A stretch of 64,000 nucleotides of DNA from assembly GCF_014207135.1 (NCBI RefSeq), contig NZ_JACHCC010000007.1:186001-250000 (forward strand), given 5' to 3'. The notes under the pieces were generated by a model, which made no database searches, was not told the origin of the DNA, and saw nothing but the letters and a program-made list of their open reading frames with translations. Source of the DNA: Pedobacter cryoconitis (GTDB taxonomy: Bacteria > Bacteroidota > Bacteroidia > Sphingobacteriales > Sphingobacteriaceae). This document shows positions 55,601 to 63,407 of this stretch, piece by piece (positions within the stretch are counted from its first letter, which is position 1; each line of letters starts with the position of its first letter). A program made the translations under genes and the position numbers.

Positions 55601-55802
55601 GCCTGAGCCATTGGTATTGATTTCGGAGTCTGATCGGCCTAAAACTGAGAAGCCAGCTCAGAAAGCCGTAAAACCAAAGAAGTCCTTAGATGCAAAAAGT
55701 AAAGTGACGAGAGAAGGAACAATCAATAAGAACGTCAGACTGGAGATTACTAACCCTGATGATCTGGATATAGATGATAAAGGACAGCTAGGCTTATTCT
55801 AA
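52662..55802 (+). CDS. parC: DNA topoisomerase IV subunit A with acidic repeat-containing tail
   Basis: The 1046-residue protein has the GyrA/ParC core: [26 protein letters not shown] near residue 31, [15 protein letters not shown], and catalytic Tyr122 in [10 protein letters not shown]. The tower and coiled-coil domains follow, then a beta-propeller-type C-terminal domain (about 490-820). From about residue 835 to 1010 the protein is an acidic, Glu/Val/Lys/Pro-rich low-complexity segment with a 27-residue tandem repeat. After this comes a final conserved-looking peptide ([25 protein letters not shown]). The core cuts and passes duplex DNA together with ParE (41577). The tail inflates the protein compared with typical members of about 800-900 residues. 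Its end overlaps the convergent HupE-like gene by 4 bp. Confidence 0.95.
   Translation: [1046 protein letters not shown]
55365..55601 (+). repeat. 81-bp tandem repeat inside parC
   Basis: Two full copies (55365-55445, 55446-55526) and most of a third encode [17 protein letters not shown] followed by a DEPVVEA-type end, with a 27-residue period from Pro902. DNA identity between copies is high, with mostly single-base changes. This suggests recent expansion by slippage or unequal exchange. Confidence 0.88.
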
Positions 55803-56389
55803 CGGAATAAGCCAGGCCATCTTTCTGCTGCCATAATAAAGGAAATTCCAAATATCGCAGAAGAAAGAAAGAAGTTCCAGTCCCACTTTTTGACTTTAAA
55901 TATATTCACCAGGATAAATGAAATCAGTAGTATACCGGTTACAATAATAACCTGGCCAAATTCTAGCCCAATATTGAAAGCAAACAACTCTGCTACAATA
56001 TTGGTGCTTTTTCCCAGCAGACTGTTCAGATAATTGGAAAAACCCATTCCATGGATCAGGCCGAAAAATAAAGCTAGCAGATATTTTAACCTTACGCCTT
56101 TAGGTCTTGATGATTTCCCGGAAAGAATATTGGAGGCTGCGGTAATCAGTATGGTTACAGGAATCAGAAACTCGATCAGGTCGGTTCTGATCGTAATGAT
56201 CTTCAGTACGCTTAATGCCAGTGTAATGCTATGGCCTATGGTGAAAGCAGTAACCAGAAATAATACTCTTTTCCAGTCGGTCAGGGTATAAGCTCCGCAT
56301 AATACGATGACGAAAAGTATATGGTCATAGCCTTTCCAGTTTAAGATGTGTTGCCAGCCCAGTTCAAAGTATAGAGAGAAATCCTGCAT
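55799..56389 (-). CDS. HupE/UreJ-like membrane protein
   Basis: The 196-residue protein has about six or seven helices and the HupE/UreJ_2 pattern: GWQHILNWKGYDHILFVIVL (with His and Asp-His in the first helix), TDWKRVLFLVTAFTIGHSITLAL, LKYLLALFFGLIHGMGFSNYL and FNIGLEFGQVIIV. Related proteins transport nickel or cobalt for hydrogenase or urease, but many Bacteroidota copies, like this one, have no such enzyme nearby. The ion or function is open. Its TAG stop overlaps the parC stop on the opposite strand. Confidence 0.85.
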   Translation of the reverse strand: MQDFSLYFELGWQHILNWKGYDHILFVIVLCGAYTLTDWKRVLFLVTAFTIGHSITLALSVLKIITIRTDLIEFLIPVTILITAASNILSGKSSRPKGVRLKYLLALFFGLIHGMGFSNYLNSLLGKSTNIVAELFAFNIGLEFGQVIIVTGILLISFILVNIFKVKKWDWNFFLSSAIFGISFIMAAERWPGLFR

Positions 56390-56484
56390 GCACCAAACTT
56401 ATCAATTTTTAATTAGGTATGAAAATATAATCCAGGCCCAATAATAATTTTACAGTATGATCGTTTTAGCCGCCGTTTCAGGCT

Positions 56485-56533
56485 ATAAACAAAAAGCGCG
56501 CTGTCATTTCTTGACAGCGCGCTTTTTGTTTAT
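56485..56533 (-). terminator. Terminator of the 56546 lipoprotein gene
   Basis: AAACAAAAAGCGCGCTGTCA pairs perfectly with its reverse complement around a 5-nt loop. Two more A-T pairs extend the arms to 22 bp. The T-rich outer arms give termination in both directions. The stop codon of the gene at 56546 is 13 bp away. Confidence 0.93.
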
Positions 56534-56545
56534 GATTGATACCTG

Positions 56546-57598
56546 TTATTGGTACTGGATGTAAACAGGTATAGGTGTAAGTTTCATTAACTCATCAGGA
56601 GTCATCATTCTGTTTGGTGCTTTCTTGATGTCATTTTTATAGAATAATTTGAAACCCGTGAATTCTACAGGCTCACTATAGATAAAGTGACGATAAGTAC
56701 CTTTTTTTAATTCTGGTTCACCCCATCCGTCCATGTGCATAACCAGTTGAACTTCGGGACGCAATTTGATGTTTTTGTAATTCGTTACCATCCTGTTGGT
56801 GAAACGGTGAACAGTAAATACCTTTGGAGGCAGGTTATATTTTTTAACAAGGTTAGCCAGGTACTGTGAGCAGTAATTGATATCAGCAGCATCATATGTA
56901 CCTATTTTTTTACCTGGTTTTACCCCATTTTTCATCGAGAACTCAGGGTCAATACCTAAATGTACATTTGGCATTTTCAGGTATTTCTCCAATAATGGTA
57001 ATTCAGTTCTGATGTCACTTAATGATACCTGGATATCAAGAAATACGATCATATCTTTACGCATTCTTGAGATTGCCAGTACCGAGTCAATCTGTTTGTC
57101 CGGCATTCTGAACCTGTATTTACCATCTTTACCACCATCGCCCTGCGCAACAACAGCTATATAGTGAAGTGCAGGCTGTACAGGAGTGGAGGGATCAGCT
57201 TTTTCCCATTTCTTAACTTCTGCATCCAGTTTAGACAGCATTACTTTAGGTGCAAACTCTCCTAATACACCCATTCTTTTGGAATAGATATTTCCATAAT
57301 AAGCTACAATCCTTTTGAAAGGTAAAATAGCACCTGGCAATGGATAAGGCTGTGGTTTAACCGGCCATTTTCCAGTAGTATCTCCATGTGCAAGTTTCAG
57401 CATTAAAGCATTATATTTTGCAGTATCAATAGGTTTACGTGTGGTATCGGTAATAGCAACTTTGGAAGAATCCCCTGTTGCATTTAAAGTCATTTTTGTT
57501 TTTCCGTCTTTCTGGGTTGTGCTTGAGGTACAGTTAGCAAATAGGGCAACGGTTGTAAATGCAATTAGTATAGTTCCTGCGAATTGGGGTAATTTCAT
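56546..57598 (-). CDS. Uncharacterised lipoprotein, probably a TIM-barrel fold
   Basis: The 350-residue protein has a lipoprotein-like signal ending at LFANC (Cys23) and a Thr/Lys-rich linker to about residue 75. The single globular domain starts near FKRIVAYYGNIYSKRMGVLGEF. Alternating strands and helices follow (LHYIAVVAQGDGG, MIVFLDIQVSL, VHLGIDPEFSM, VFTVHRFTNRMV, VQLVMHMDGWG). The acidic residues at strand ends (LDIQ, IDPEF, MDGWG) suggest a barrel like a glycoside hydrolase. I do not recognise a named family, so no enzyme activity is claimed. It is monocistronic, with an exact -7 match upstream and a strong terminator. Confidence 0.8.
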   Translation of the reverse strand: MKLPQFAGTILIAFTTVALFANCTSSTTQKDGKTKMTLNATGDSSKVAITDTTRKPIDTAKYNALMLKLAHGDTTGKWPVKPQPYPLPGAILPFKRIVAYYGNIYSKRMGVLGEFAPKVMLSKLDAEVKKWEKADPSTPVQPALHYIAVVAQGDGGKDGKYRFRMPDKQIDSVLAISRMRKDMIVFLDIQVSLSDIRTELPLLEKYLKMPNVHLGIDPEFSMKNGVKPGKKIGTYDAADINYCSQYLANLVKKYNLPPKVFTVHRFTNRMVTNYKNIKLRPEVQLVMHMDGWGEPELKKGTYRHFIYSEPVEFTGFKLFYKNDIKKAPNRMMTPDELMKLTPIPVYIQYQ

Positions 57599-57638
57599 AG
57601 ATGATAGAATGATTTTAAATATGAATTGGCTTAAGCTG

Positions 57639-57646
57639 CAAAACTA
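57639..57646 (-). promoter_or_regulatory. Probable -7 element of the 56546 lipoprotein gene
   Basis: On the minus strand TAGTTTTG is an exact TAnnTTTG match about 40 bp upstream of the ATG. No TTG is seen at the best -33 distance. Confidence 0.45.
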
Positions 57647-57763
57647 CACATTAAGACGACAAAAAGCTAATCTGCCTGGTTTGGTTTGAATTTATATCAA
57701 ATTCAGGTACAGGAGTATTATCTTTACGATTCTTAGCGTTTTAGAGAATAACAAATCATTTGT

Positions 57764-58909
57764 ATGAATAAATTTCAATTAATCATTGTTTGCTGCACCG
57801 CAGTTGTTGCTTTTGCCAGTTGTAAAAAAGATCAGGTTGTCTACAGGTTTCCTCAACCAAATACAGGTCAGGTGGTTGGTTTACCTGGAATTGCTGGAAG
57901 TGAACTCGGAATTAATGCAGCTAATAGTGTATTTGTTGATTTTAGTAGGGGCACAGTAGTTACTGCAGGCAGGACAGGCTGGGACCTTGGATTTTATCCG
58001 GGGGATGATTTTAAAGTTATTTTGAACCATTCGACAGGTGCTACAGCTATTCAGCTGAATAAAACGGATCTCACCCAGGTGGGAACACAGGATTCGATAG
58101 CAAACACTTCGGTATTACAATTGGGAACAGCTGGGAGTTCTGCACTGATTGATCCTGTTACAGGGAACGCAACGACTTATCTGGCAAATATATTAATCAA
58201 AAATATAGCTGCAACAGAAGCAGAGGCAAAGGTATATCTGGTAAACCCCGGTGTTGCGGGTGTACAGGGAGTTATCCCGACAGGTGGTACCATAGTAGCT
58301 CCTCCTATACGACCATGGTACAAGGTGAAGATTTTTAAAGGAGTAAATTCATATCAGGTACAAGCTGGCAGGTTGGGGGCCACTCAGTTTAACACCGTTA
58401 CCATTCAGAAAAATACCTCTTTCAATTTTAACTTCTTTAGTTTCGTGACACTGGCATCATCAGCTGAGCCAGCAAAACCATTATGGGATATAGAATGGAC
58501 CTGGACAACCTATCAAAATGCGGCAGGTCTGCCTGTAGGTGTAAATGATTTTGTACTGATTAATTTTCTGAGTGGGGTAACCGTCGCGCAAGTTAAGTTT
58601 GATCCGAATGGTGATCAGAAAGTGGTGAAAAACTATGTTAATTTTGCTGCGGCTGATCTGAATTCAATTCCGGCTGCTAGTTATCTGGCTACCCGTGACG
58701 CTATTGGGGTGAACTGGAGAAATATTGATCCAACAACGAGTTTAACAAGCGTATACAATGATCGTTTTTATATCATTAAGGATACCGACGGGAATATTTA
58801 TAAACTGAGATTTAACAATTCAAGTAATAATGATGGCGGGAGTCAGGGGAGACCTGTTATTGAGTATAGCCTGTTGCAGGCAACAGTACCGGTTGTTCCA
58901 ACTTCTTAA
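57764..58909 (+). CDS. HmuY family lipoprotein
   Basis: The 381-residue protein has a lipobox FASC (Cys20) and a beta-rich body typical of HmuY-family proteins. WDLGFYPGDDFKVILNHSTGATAIQLNKTDL near residue 75 and LWDIEWTWTTYQNAAGLPVGVNDFVLINFL near residue 245 are the two conserved W-D segments. In Porphyromonas HmuY captures haem for the TonB receptor HmuR. Here no HmuR-like gene adjoins. In other Bacteroidota the family is diverse and many members lack the haem-ligand His. Haem binding is therefore uncertain. It ends in a perfect terminator palindrome shared with the next convergent gene. Confidence 0.85.
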   Translation: MNKFQLIIVCCTAVVAFASCKKDQVVYRFPQPNTGQVVGLPGIAGSELGINAANSVFVDFSRGTVVTAGRTGWDLGFYPGDDFKVILNHSTGATAIQLNKTDLTQVGTQDSIANTSVLQLGTAGSSALIDPVTGNATTYLANILIKNIAATEAEAKVYLVNPGVAGVQGVIPTGGTIVAPPIRPWYKVKIFKGVNSYQVQAGRLGATQFNTVTIQKNTSFNFNFFSFVTLASSAEPAKPLWDIEWTWTTYQNAAGLPVGVNDFVLINFLSGVTVAQVKFDPNGDQKVVKNYVNFAAADLNSIPAASYLATRDAIGVNWRNIDPTTSLTSVYNDRFYIIKDTDGNIYKLRFNNSSNNDGGSQGRPVIEYSLLQATVPVVPTS

Positions 58910-58910
58910 G

Positions 58911-58942
58911 AATACTTTCTCTTCTTAAGAAGAGAAAGTATT
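58911..58942. terminator. Convergent terminator palindrome overlapping the methyltransferase stop
   Basis: AATACTTTCTCTTC-TTAA-GAAGAGAAAGTATT is a perfect 14-bp stem with a TTAA loop. It begins 2 bp after the HmuY stop and includes the stop and last five codons of the convergent methyltransferase gene. Confidence 0.75.
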
Positions 58943-59812
58943 GAATTTTCCAAATACACCCAGGGGTAGTTTTATCCCTGAAGTTGCCTGAAGATATAAT
59001 TCACCTGTTTCGAGGTTTTGTACCTGTGGAAATGAGGTTTTAATCAGGTTCTCTACGATTACGGAAGAAAAACCTAATGAATAAGTATTTAAGATCAGGA
59101 AGTGTTCCTTTTCGTCAAGTAATTTTACTACATCCTGCATCATTTCCTGGATGTGATCTTCCAGTTTCCATTTTTCGCCATTTGGACCATGTCCGAATGC
59201 TGGCGGATCTAAAATGATACCATTGTATTTTTTACCGCGTTTTAACTCACGCTGAACAAACTTTAAAGCATCTTCTACAACCCATCTTACATCTTTCAAC
59301 TGAGAAAGCTCCTGGTTTTCGTTAGCCCAGTTAACCACTTGTTTGATCGAATCTACGTGTGTGGTATCAGCACCGGCTGCTTTTGCAATTAAGGAAGCTG
59401 CCCCTGTATAAGCAAACAGATTAAGTACTTTAGGTGTCGGGGTTTTGAATTTTCTGATTGAAGAAGAGATATAATCCCAGTTTACGGCTTGTTCAGGAAA
59501 AACCCCTACGTGCTTGAATGAGGTTAAACCCAGGCGAAGATTGATTTTTACATCATCATTCCTGTATTCTACATTCCATCGGTCAGGTATATTTCCTGCG
59601 GCTTTTACCCATTCGCCGGATGTTGCCGAGCGTCCTTTAAACCTGATATTGGTTAGTTTTTTCCATTCTTGCTCAGAAAGCATTTTTTTCCATACCGCCT
59701 GAGGTTCAGGTCTGCAAAGGATAAGATTGCCAAAGCGCTCTAGTTTTTCAAAATCTCCACAGTCAATCAACTCATAATCTTTCCAGTGCGTGGGGGTTAG
59801 TAGGCTTATCAT
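58925..59812 (-). CDS. Class I SAM-dependent methyltransferase (RlmI/RlmK-like)
   Basis: The 295-residue protein carries the SAM-binding motif VLNLFAYTGAASLIAKAAGA near residue 128, the acidic ribose ligand region (THVDSIKQVVNWANEN), WVVEDALKFV, and the catalytic-site motif IILDPPAFGHG. FGHVGVFPEQ-like text before motif I (FKHVGVFPEQAVNWDY) is typical of the Methyltrans_SAM family that methylates 23S rRNA. It lacks an N-terminal PUA domain, so it is shorter than RlmI (about 395 residues). rRNA is a likely target, but the base is not known. Confidence 0.88.
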   Translation of the reverse strand: MISLLTPTHWKDYELIDCGDFEKLERFGNLILCRPEPQAVWKKMLSEQEWKKLTNIRFKGRSATSGEWVKAAGNIPDRWNVEYRNDDVKINLRLGLTSFKHVGVFPEQAVNWDYISSSIRKFKTPTPKVLNLFAYTGAASLIAKAAGADTTHVDSIKQVVNWANENQELSQLKDVRWVVEDALKFVQRELKRGKKYNGIILDPPAFGHGPNGEKWKLEDHIQEMMQDVVKLLDEKEHFLILNTYSLGFSSVIVENLIKTSFPQVQNLETGELYLQATSGIKLPLGVFGKFNTFSS

Positions 59813-59834
59813 AAAATATTTTTGTACGTTGTTA

Positions 59835-60587
59835 TTAAAAGTTTTTCTTGGCAGCTTTCATAAAACGGCTGGCAAAAACGAAGTCATTTAGCTCTTCGAT
59901 ATCAGTATGGGCGATTTCTTTATTGGAACCTTCCCAGAATTTTTTTCCTTCATGAAGGAAGAGGATATAATCGCCGATTCCCATTACTGAGTTCATATCA
60001 TGGGTAACTACAATAGTGGTCGTATTATATTCTTCAGTAATTTCCTTAATCAGTTCATCGATTACAATGGATGTCTTTGGATCAAGTCCTGAATTGGGCT
60101 CATCGACAAAAAGATATTTCGGGTTCATGGCTATAGCACGGGCAATCCCTACCCGTTTTTTCATCCCACCTGAAAGTTCTGCAGGAAAGAGTTTATTTTT
60201 ACCTTCCAGGTTGACCCTTTCCAGACAAAAGTTTACGCGTTCCAGTTTTTCTTTGAAAGAATGATCTGTAAACATATTCAGAGGGAACATAATATTTTCT
60301 TCCACAGTCATGGAGTCGAAAAGAGCAGAACCCTGAAAAAGCATACCAATCTCTTTACGGATCTCGATACGCTGCTCAAAATTCATATCAATGAATTCCC
60401 GGCCATCATAAAGTACACTTCCCTTTTCAGGAGTATGTAAACCAATCATACATTTCAGTAAGGTGGTTTTTCCTGAGCCGGAACCTCCGATAATCAAATT
60501 AGTCAGACCTTCTTTAAATATACCTGAGATACCTTTCAGGACAGTATTGGACCCGAAAGATTTTTCAATGTCTTTGATTTCGATCAT
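59835..60587 (-). CDS. mlaF: ABC transporter ATP-binding protein, MlaF-like
   Basis: The 250-residue protein is an ABC ATPase: Walker A GGSGSGKTTLLK, signature LSGGMKKRVGIARA, Walker B YLFVDEPNSGLDP, and H-loop VTHDM. The MKKRVGIARA signature and the SGLDP segment are characteristic of MlaF (phospholipid transport). It overlaps the permease gene at 60584 by 4 bp. The MCE-domain protein MlaD is not next to it and may lie elsewhere. It likely powers retrograde phospholipid traffic that keeps the outer membrane asymmetric. Confidence 0.92.
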   Translation of the reverse strand: MIEIKDIEKSFGSNTVLKGISGIFKEGLTNLIIGGSGSGKTTLLKCMIGLHTPEKGSVLYDGREFIDMNFEQRIEIRKEIGMLFQGSALFDSMTVEENIMFPLNMFTDHSFKEKLERVNFCLERVNLEGKNKLFPAELSGGMKKRVGIARAIAMNPKYLFVDEPNSGLDPKTSIVIDELIKEITEEYNTTTIVVTHDMNSVMGIGDYILFLHEGKKFWEGSNKEIAHTDIEELNDFVFASRFMKAAKKNF

Positions 60588-61318
60588 AATAATAATTGGG
60601 TTACAATGTAATCACAGGCCAGGATACTGATACAGCTTACGACTACTGCTCTTGTACTTGCCTGGGCTACTTCTAATGCACCACCTTTGACATAAAATCC
60701 TTCATATGCAGGAACGGTAGTTATAATAAAGCCAAATACAAATGCTTTAACGAGAGCTACAGTTATCGTATAAGGGTTGAAATCTGTTGTAATACCCTGG
60801 ATATATTCGGCAGGGGTAACTGCTCCGGATAAAGTACCGCCTAAATATCCACCAGCTATACTTAGTACCATTGCGAAAACAACCAGAACAGGTACCATGG
60901 TAACCCCGGCAATCAGTTTAGGGAGAATAAGGTAACCAGGTGAGTTGATCCCCATGATCTCGAGTGCATCAATCTGCTCACTAACCCTCATGGTACCGAT
61001 TTCGGATGAAATGGCCGAGCCAATTTTACCAGCAAGTACTATAGCTGTAATAGTTGGGCTTAATTCCAATATACTTGAATCGCGGGTTACCGAACCAATA
61101 ATTGTTTTAGGAATAAAATCACTCACTAGCTGGAAAGCAATCTGTAAAGTCATAACAGCCCCGATAAAAGTCGAGATGATAGCAATCAGACCCAGAGAGC
61201 CAACACCAACAAAGTCCATTTGCTGAAAGATAGCCTTAAGGTATATTTTAAATTTTTCGGGCTTTCTGAAAACTGCTTTCAGCAGCAACAGGTATTTACC
61301 AAAATTGGTGAAATTCAT
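60584..61318 (-). CDS. mlaE: MlaE family lipid ABC permease
   Basis: The 244-residue inner-membrane protein has five to six helices and the MlaE-specific central region: ELSPTITAIVLAGKIGSAISSEIGTMRVSEQIDALEIMGINSPGYLILPKLIAG. FVFGFIITTVPAYEGFYVKGGALEVAQASTRAVVVSC stands near the C-terminus. It forms the membrane part of the phospholipid transporter with the ATPase encoded 4 bp into its 3' end. It is first of this two-gene unit. Confidence 0.94.
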   Translation of the reverse strand: MNFTNFGKYLLLLKAVFRKPEKFKIYLKAIFQQMDFVGVGSLGLIAIISTFIGAVMTLQIAFQLVSDFIPKTIIGSVTRDSSILELSPTITAIVLAGKIGSAISSEIGTMRVSEQIDALEIMGINSPGYLILPKLIAGVTMVPVLVVFAMVLSIAGGYLGGTLSGAVTPAEYIQGITTDFNPYTITVALVKAFVFGFIITTVPAYEGFYVKGGALEVAQASTRAVVVSCISILACDYIVTQLLL

Positions 61319-61703
61319 TCTTTAGAAATTAGCTAACGTATTATACTATAAGAGTCTGCTTGGATTTTTAAACAGAACTAATTAATACAAAGAAACAATA
61401 AAAAATGTTGAGGCCTTCTTTATTTCTTAAAAATATTCTGCTATTTAATGAATAATTCGGTTTTTTGCAGGTCGTTTAAGACGGTAACATGAGTTGGCGC
61501 AGACAGGCTAGGTTTTAATAAATAGCCATTTAACGGTTTTTAAAGTGGGATTTGTTAGCTTGCGGAAAAATGCTTTTTCAGTTTTGTAACTAAACCGGCA
61601 TTGTTAAGTCTTAATTGTGTATTAGCGGTTACGCTTAAGGTTCTTGAAGATTTAAACTTGTAAAGACCGCTGATAATTTATATTTAATATAGGAGAGTGA
61701 TTT
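61319..61703. other. Intergenic region, with a Shine-Dalgarno-like site before the PspC gene
   Basis: This 385-bp AT-rich stretch separates the divergent mlaE and PspC genes. I see no gene, strong hairpin or exact TAnnTTTG element. AGGAGAG at 61691-61697 ends 6 bp before the PspC start codon, a Shine-Dalgarno spacing that is unusual among the other genes of this window. Confidence 0.6.
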
Positions 61704-62360
61704 ATGGAAAACAGATTATTAAGAAACGAGCATGACAAAGTAATTGCCGGCGTTTCATCAGGTTTAGCAGCATATATGCAGGTGGATGTGACCATCATCA
61801 GATTGTTATTCGTACTGTCAACCATATTTTTGGTAGGAACCGGTATACTGGTTTACCTGGTAATGTGGATTGTAGTACCTGTCAATAATGATCCGGCAGT
61901 GAAATTTTCAAAATTTAATGATTATTTTAAAAAACAAAGTGGTTTTCAGGGGTTCAATACTCCACCGCCATTTGGTCAGCAAGGCCCTTTTACCACCCCG
62001 GAAAATCCGGAAGTTAAAAGTACCACTGGTACCGACTGGCAGAATCCGGTAGATTTTAAATCGTTGCCGAAAAATAATGATACAGGAAGAACAATTGGTG
62101 GGTTATTCCTGCTGGTTATTGGTTTGTACTTTCTGATGAACGAGTTTAACATTATACCTTACTGGTTCAGATTAGGCAAATTATGGCCATTGGTTTTTGT
62201 AGCTATCGGTTTGAGTTTCATTCTGAAATCAAAACGTAAGGATAAATGGGAAGACTGGAAAAACCAGCAGCAGGAGGAAGAGGTGAAAACTGCCGAACCA
62301 AAACCTGCGGGTACTGAAGAAACTGATTCATCGGGTCAGACCCCGGATCATCAGGCGTAA
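61704..62360 (+). CDS. PspC domain protein with C-terminal LiaI/LiaF-like membrane segment
   Basis: The 218-residue protein begins with a PspC domain (LLRNEHDKVIAGVSSGLAAYMQVDVTIIRLLFVLS, helix LVYLVMWIVVP). A Gly/Pro/Phe-rich cytoplasmic linker follows (about 70-130), then two short helices (IGGLFLLVIGLYFLMNEF, LWPLVFVAIGLSFIL) of the LiaI/LiaF-like TM type, and an acidic tail. PspC-like proteins sense inner-membrane stress. Its partner is the LiaF-like gene 87 bp downstream, and both likely belong to one envelope-stress unit with the RDD gene. The Shine-Dalgarno-like AGGAGAG before it is noted at 61691. Confidence 0.87.
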   Translation: MENRLLRNEHDKVIAGVSSGLAAYMQVDVTIIRLLFVLSTIFLVGTGILVYLVMWIVVPVNNDPAVKFSKFNDYFKKQSGFQGFNTPPPFGQQGPFTTPENPEVKSTTGTDWQNPVDFKSLPKNNDTGRTIGGLFLLVIGLYFLMNEFNIIPYWFRLGKLWPLVFVAIGLSFILKSKRKDKWEDWKNQQQEEEVKTAEPKPAGTEETDSSGQTPDHQA

Positions 62361-62447
62361 GTTCAGGTTTTTAGACTGAGCTCAATATTTAAGGAAACAG
62401 GCTGCCTGTAAGGTATTACCTTCATCCGGCCACTAAAAAATAAACAT

Positions 62448-63401
62448 ATGAAACTGAATAGAGTAATGTGGGGTGTTGTACTCCTGTTTGTAGGTATAGT
62501 CATTCTGTTACAGAATTTTAATGTAATTGATTTTTACTGGAGAAATGTATGGAGTTTCTGGCCAGTATTCCTGATCATTGCAGGAGTAAACATCCTTTTC
62601 AACAAGAATAAATCCCAGGTCGGAAATATGATTTCGCTTGGTGTCCTGGTCCTGATGTTAGGTTTTATGTTCTATAGAGGGCAGCAACCGCCGGCTGACA
62701 GGAACTGGATAGGAGATAACATTTCGAAAAGTCTGGACATGGATCTGGATAGTGTAGAAGACGGAGATACTCAGAAATTGAATTTCACTGAACCGTTCAT
62801 CGCTGCTGACAGTGCAAAAAAGACAGTGCTGAATATTTCTGGTGGTGGTACATCCTTCAATCTGAAAGGAGAAACTGCTGAACTGATTACAGCTGAGGTA
62901 GAACGTAGAAATGGTAATTTTATCCTGCAAAAAGAAAGTACTGATTCTGTGAATACAGTTACTTTTAAAATGAAAGATAAAAAAGGCAAATGGTCATTAG
63001 GAAATGGTGGAAACGATGTAGACCTGAAACTGAACAAGAAACCGGAATGGACAGTCAATATGAATATGGGAGCCGGAGCAGTTGATTTTGATTTCTCAGA
63101 TTACAAGGTAAGAAGTTTTAGATTTGATGGTGGGGCTGCTTCTGTGGATATTAAAGTTGGCGCATTGATCCCGATTACAGATGTAACTGTAAAGACTGGA
63201 GTAGCTGACGTTAAAATTAATATTCCTGAAGGATCAGGCTGTAGAATCAGCACTAAAACAGGTCTTTCTTCAAAAGATTTCACAGGGTTTATCAAACTGG
63301 AAAATGGTAATTACGAAACTGCAAATTATAAAACATCAACCAAAAAGATTTTTATTAATCTGGATGGAGGATTGAGTAATTTTGAGGTGAACAGATATTA
63401 A
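62448..63401 (+). CDS. LiaF-like membrane protein with a C-terminal beta domain
   Basis: The 317-residue protein has an N-terminal LiaI/LiaF-type pair of helices (MWGVVLLFVGIVILLQNFNVIDFYW, NVWSFWPVFLIIAGVNILF) and a third helix at residues 65-80. The extracytoplasmic beta-helix-like domain (about 120-317) shows repeated short strands such as VLNISGGGTSFNLKG, VNMNMGAGAVDFDFS, FDGGAASVDIKVG and VKTGVADVKINIPEGSG. This resembles the toast-rack domain of such proteins. It is probably part of a cell-envelope stress sensor with the PspC protein upstream. The exact ligand is unknown. Confidence 0.85.
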   Translation: MKLNRVMWGVVLLFVGIVILLQNFNVIDFYWRNVWSFWPVFLIIAGVNILFNKNKSQVGNMISLGVLVLMLGFMFYRGQQPPADRNWIGDNISKSLDMDLDSVEDGDTQKLNFTEPFIAADSAKKTVLNISGGGTSFNLKGETAELITAEVERRNGNFILQKESTDSVNTVTFKMKDKKGKWSLGNGGNDVDLKLNKKPEWTVNMNMGAGAVDFDFSDYKVRSFRFDGGAASVDIKVGALIPITDVTVKTGVADVKINIPEGSGCRISTKTGLSSKDFTGFIKLENGNYETANYKTSTKKIFINLDGGLSNFEVNRY

Positions 63402-63407
63402 TTATCA

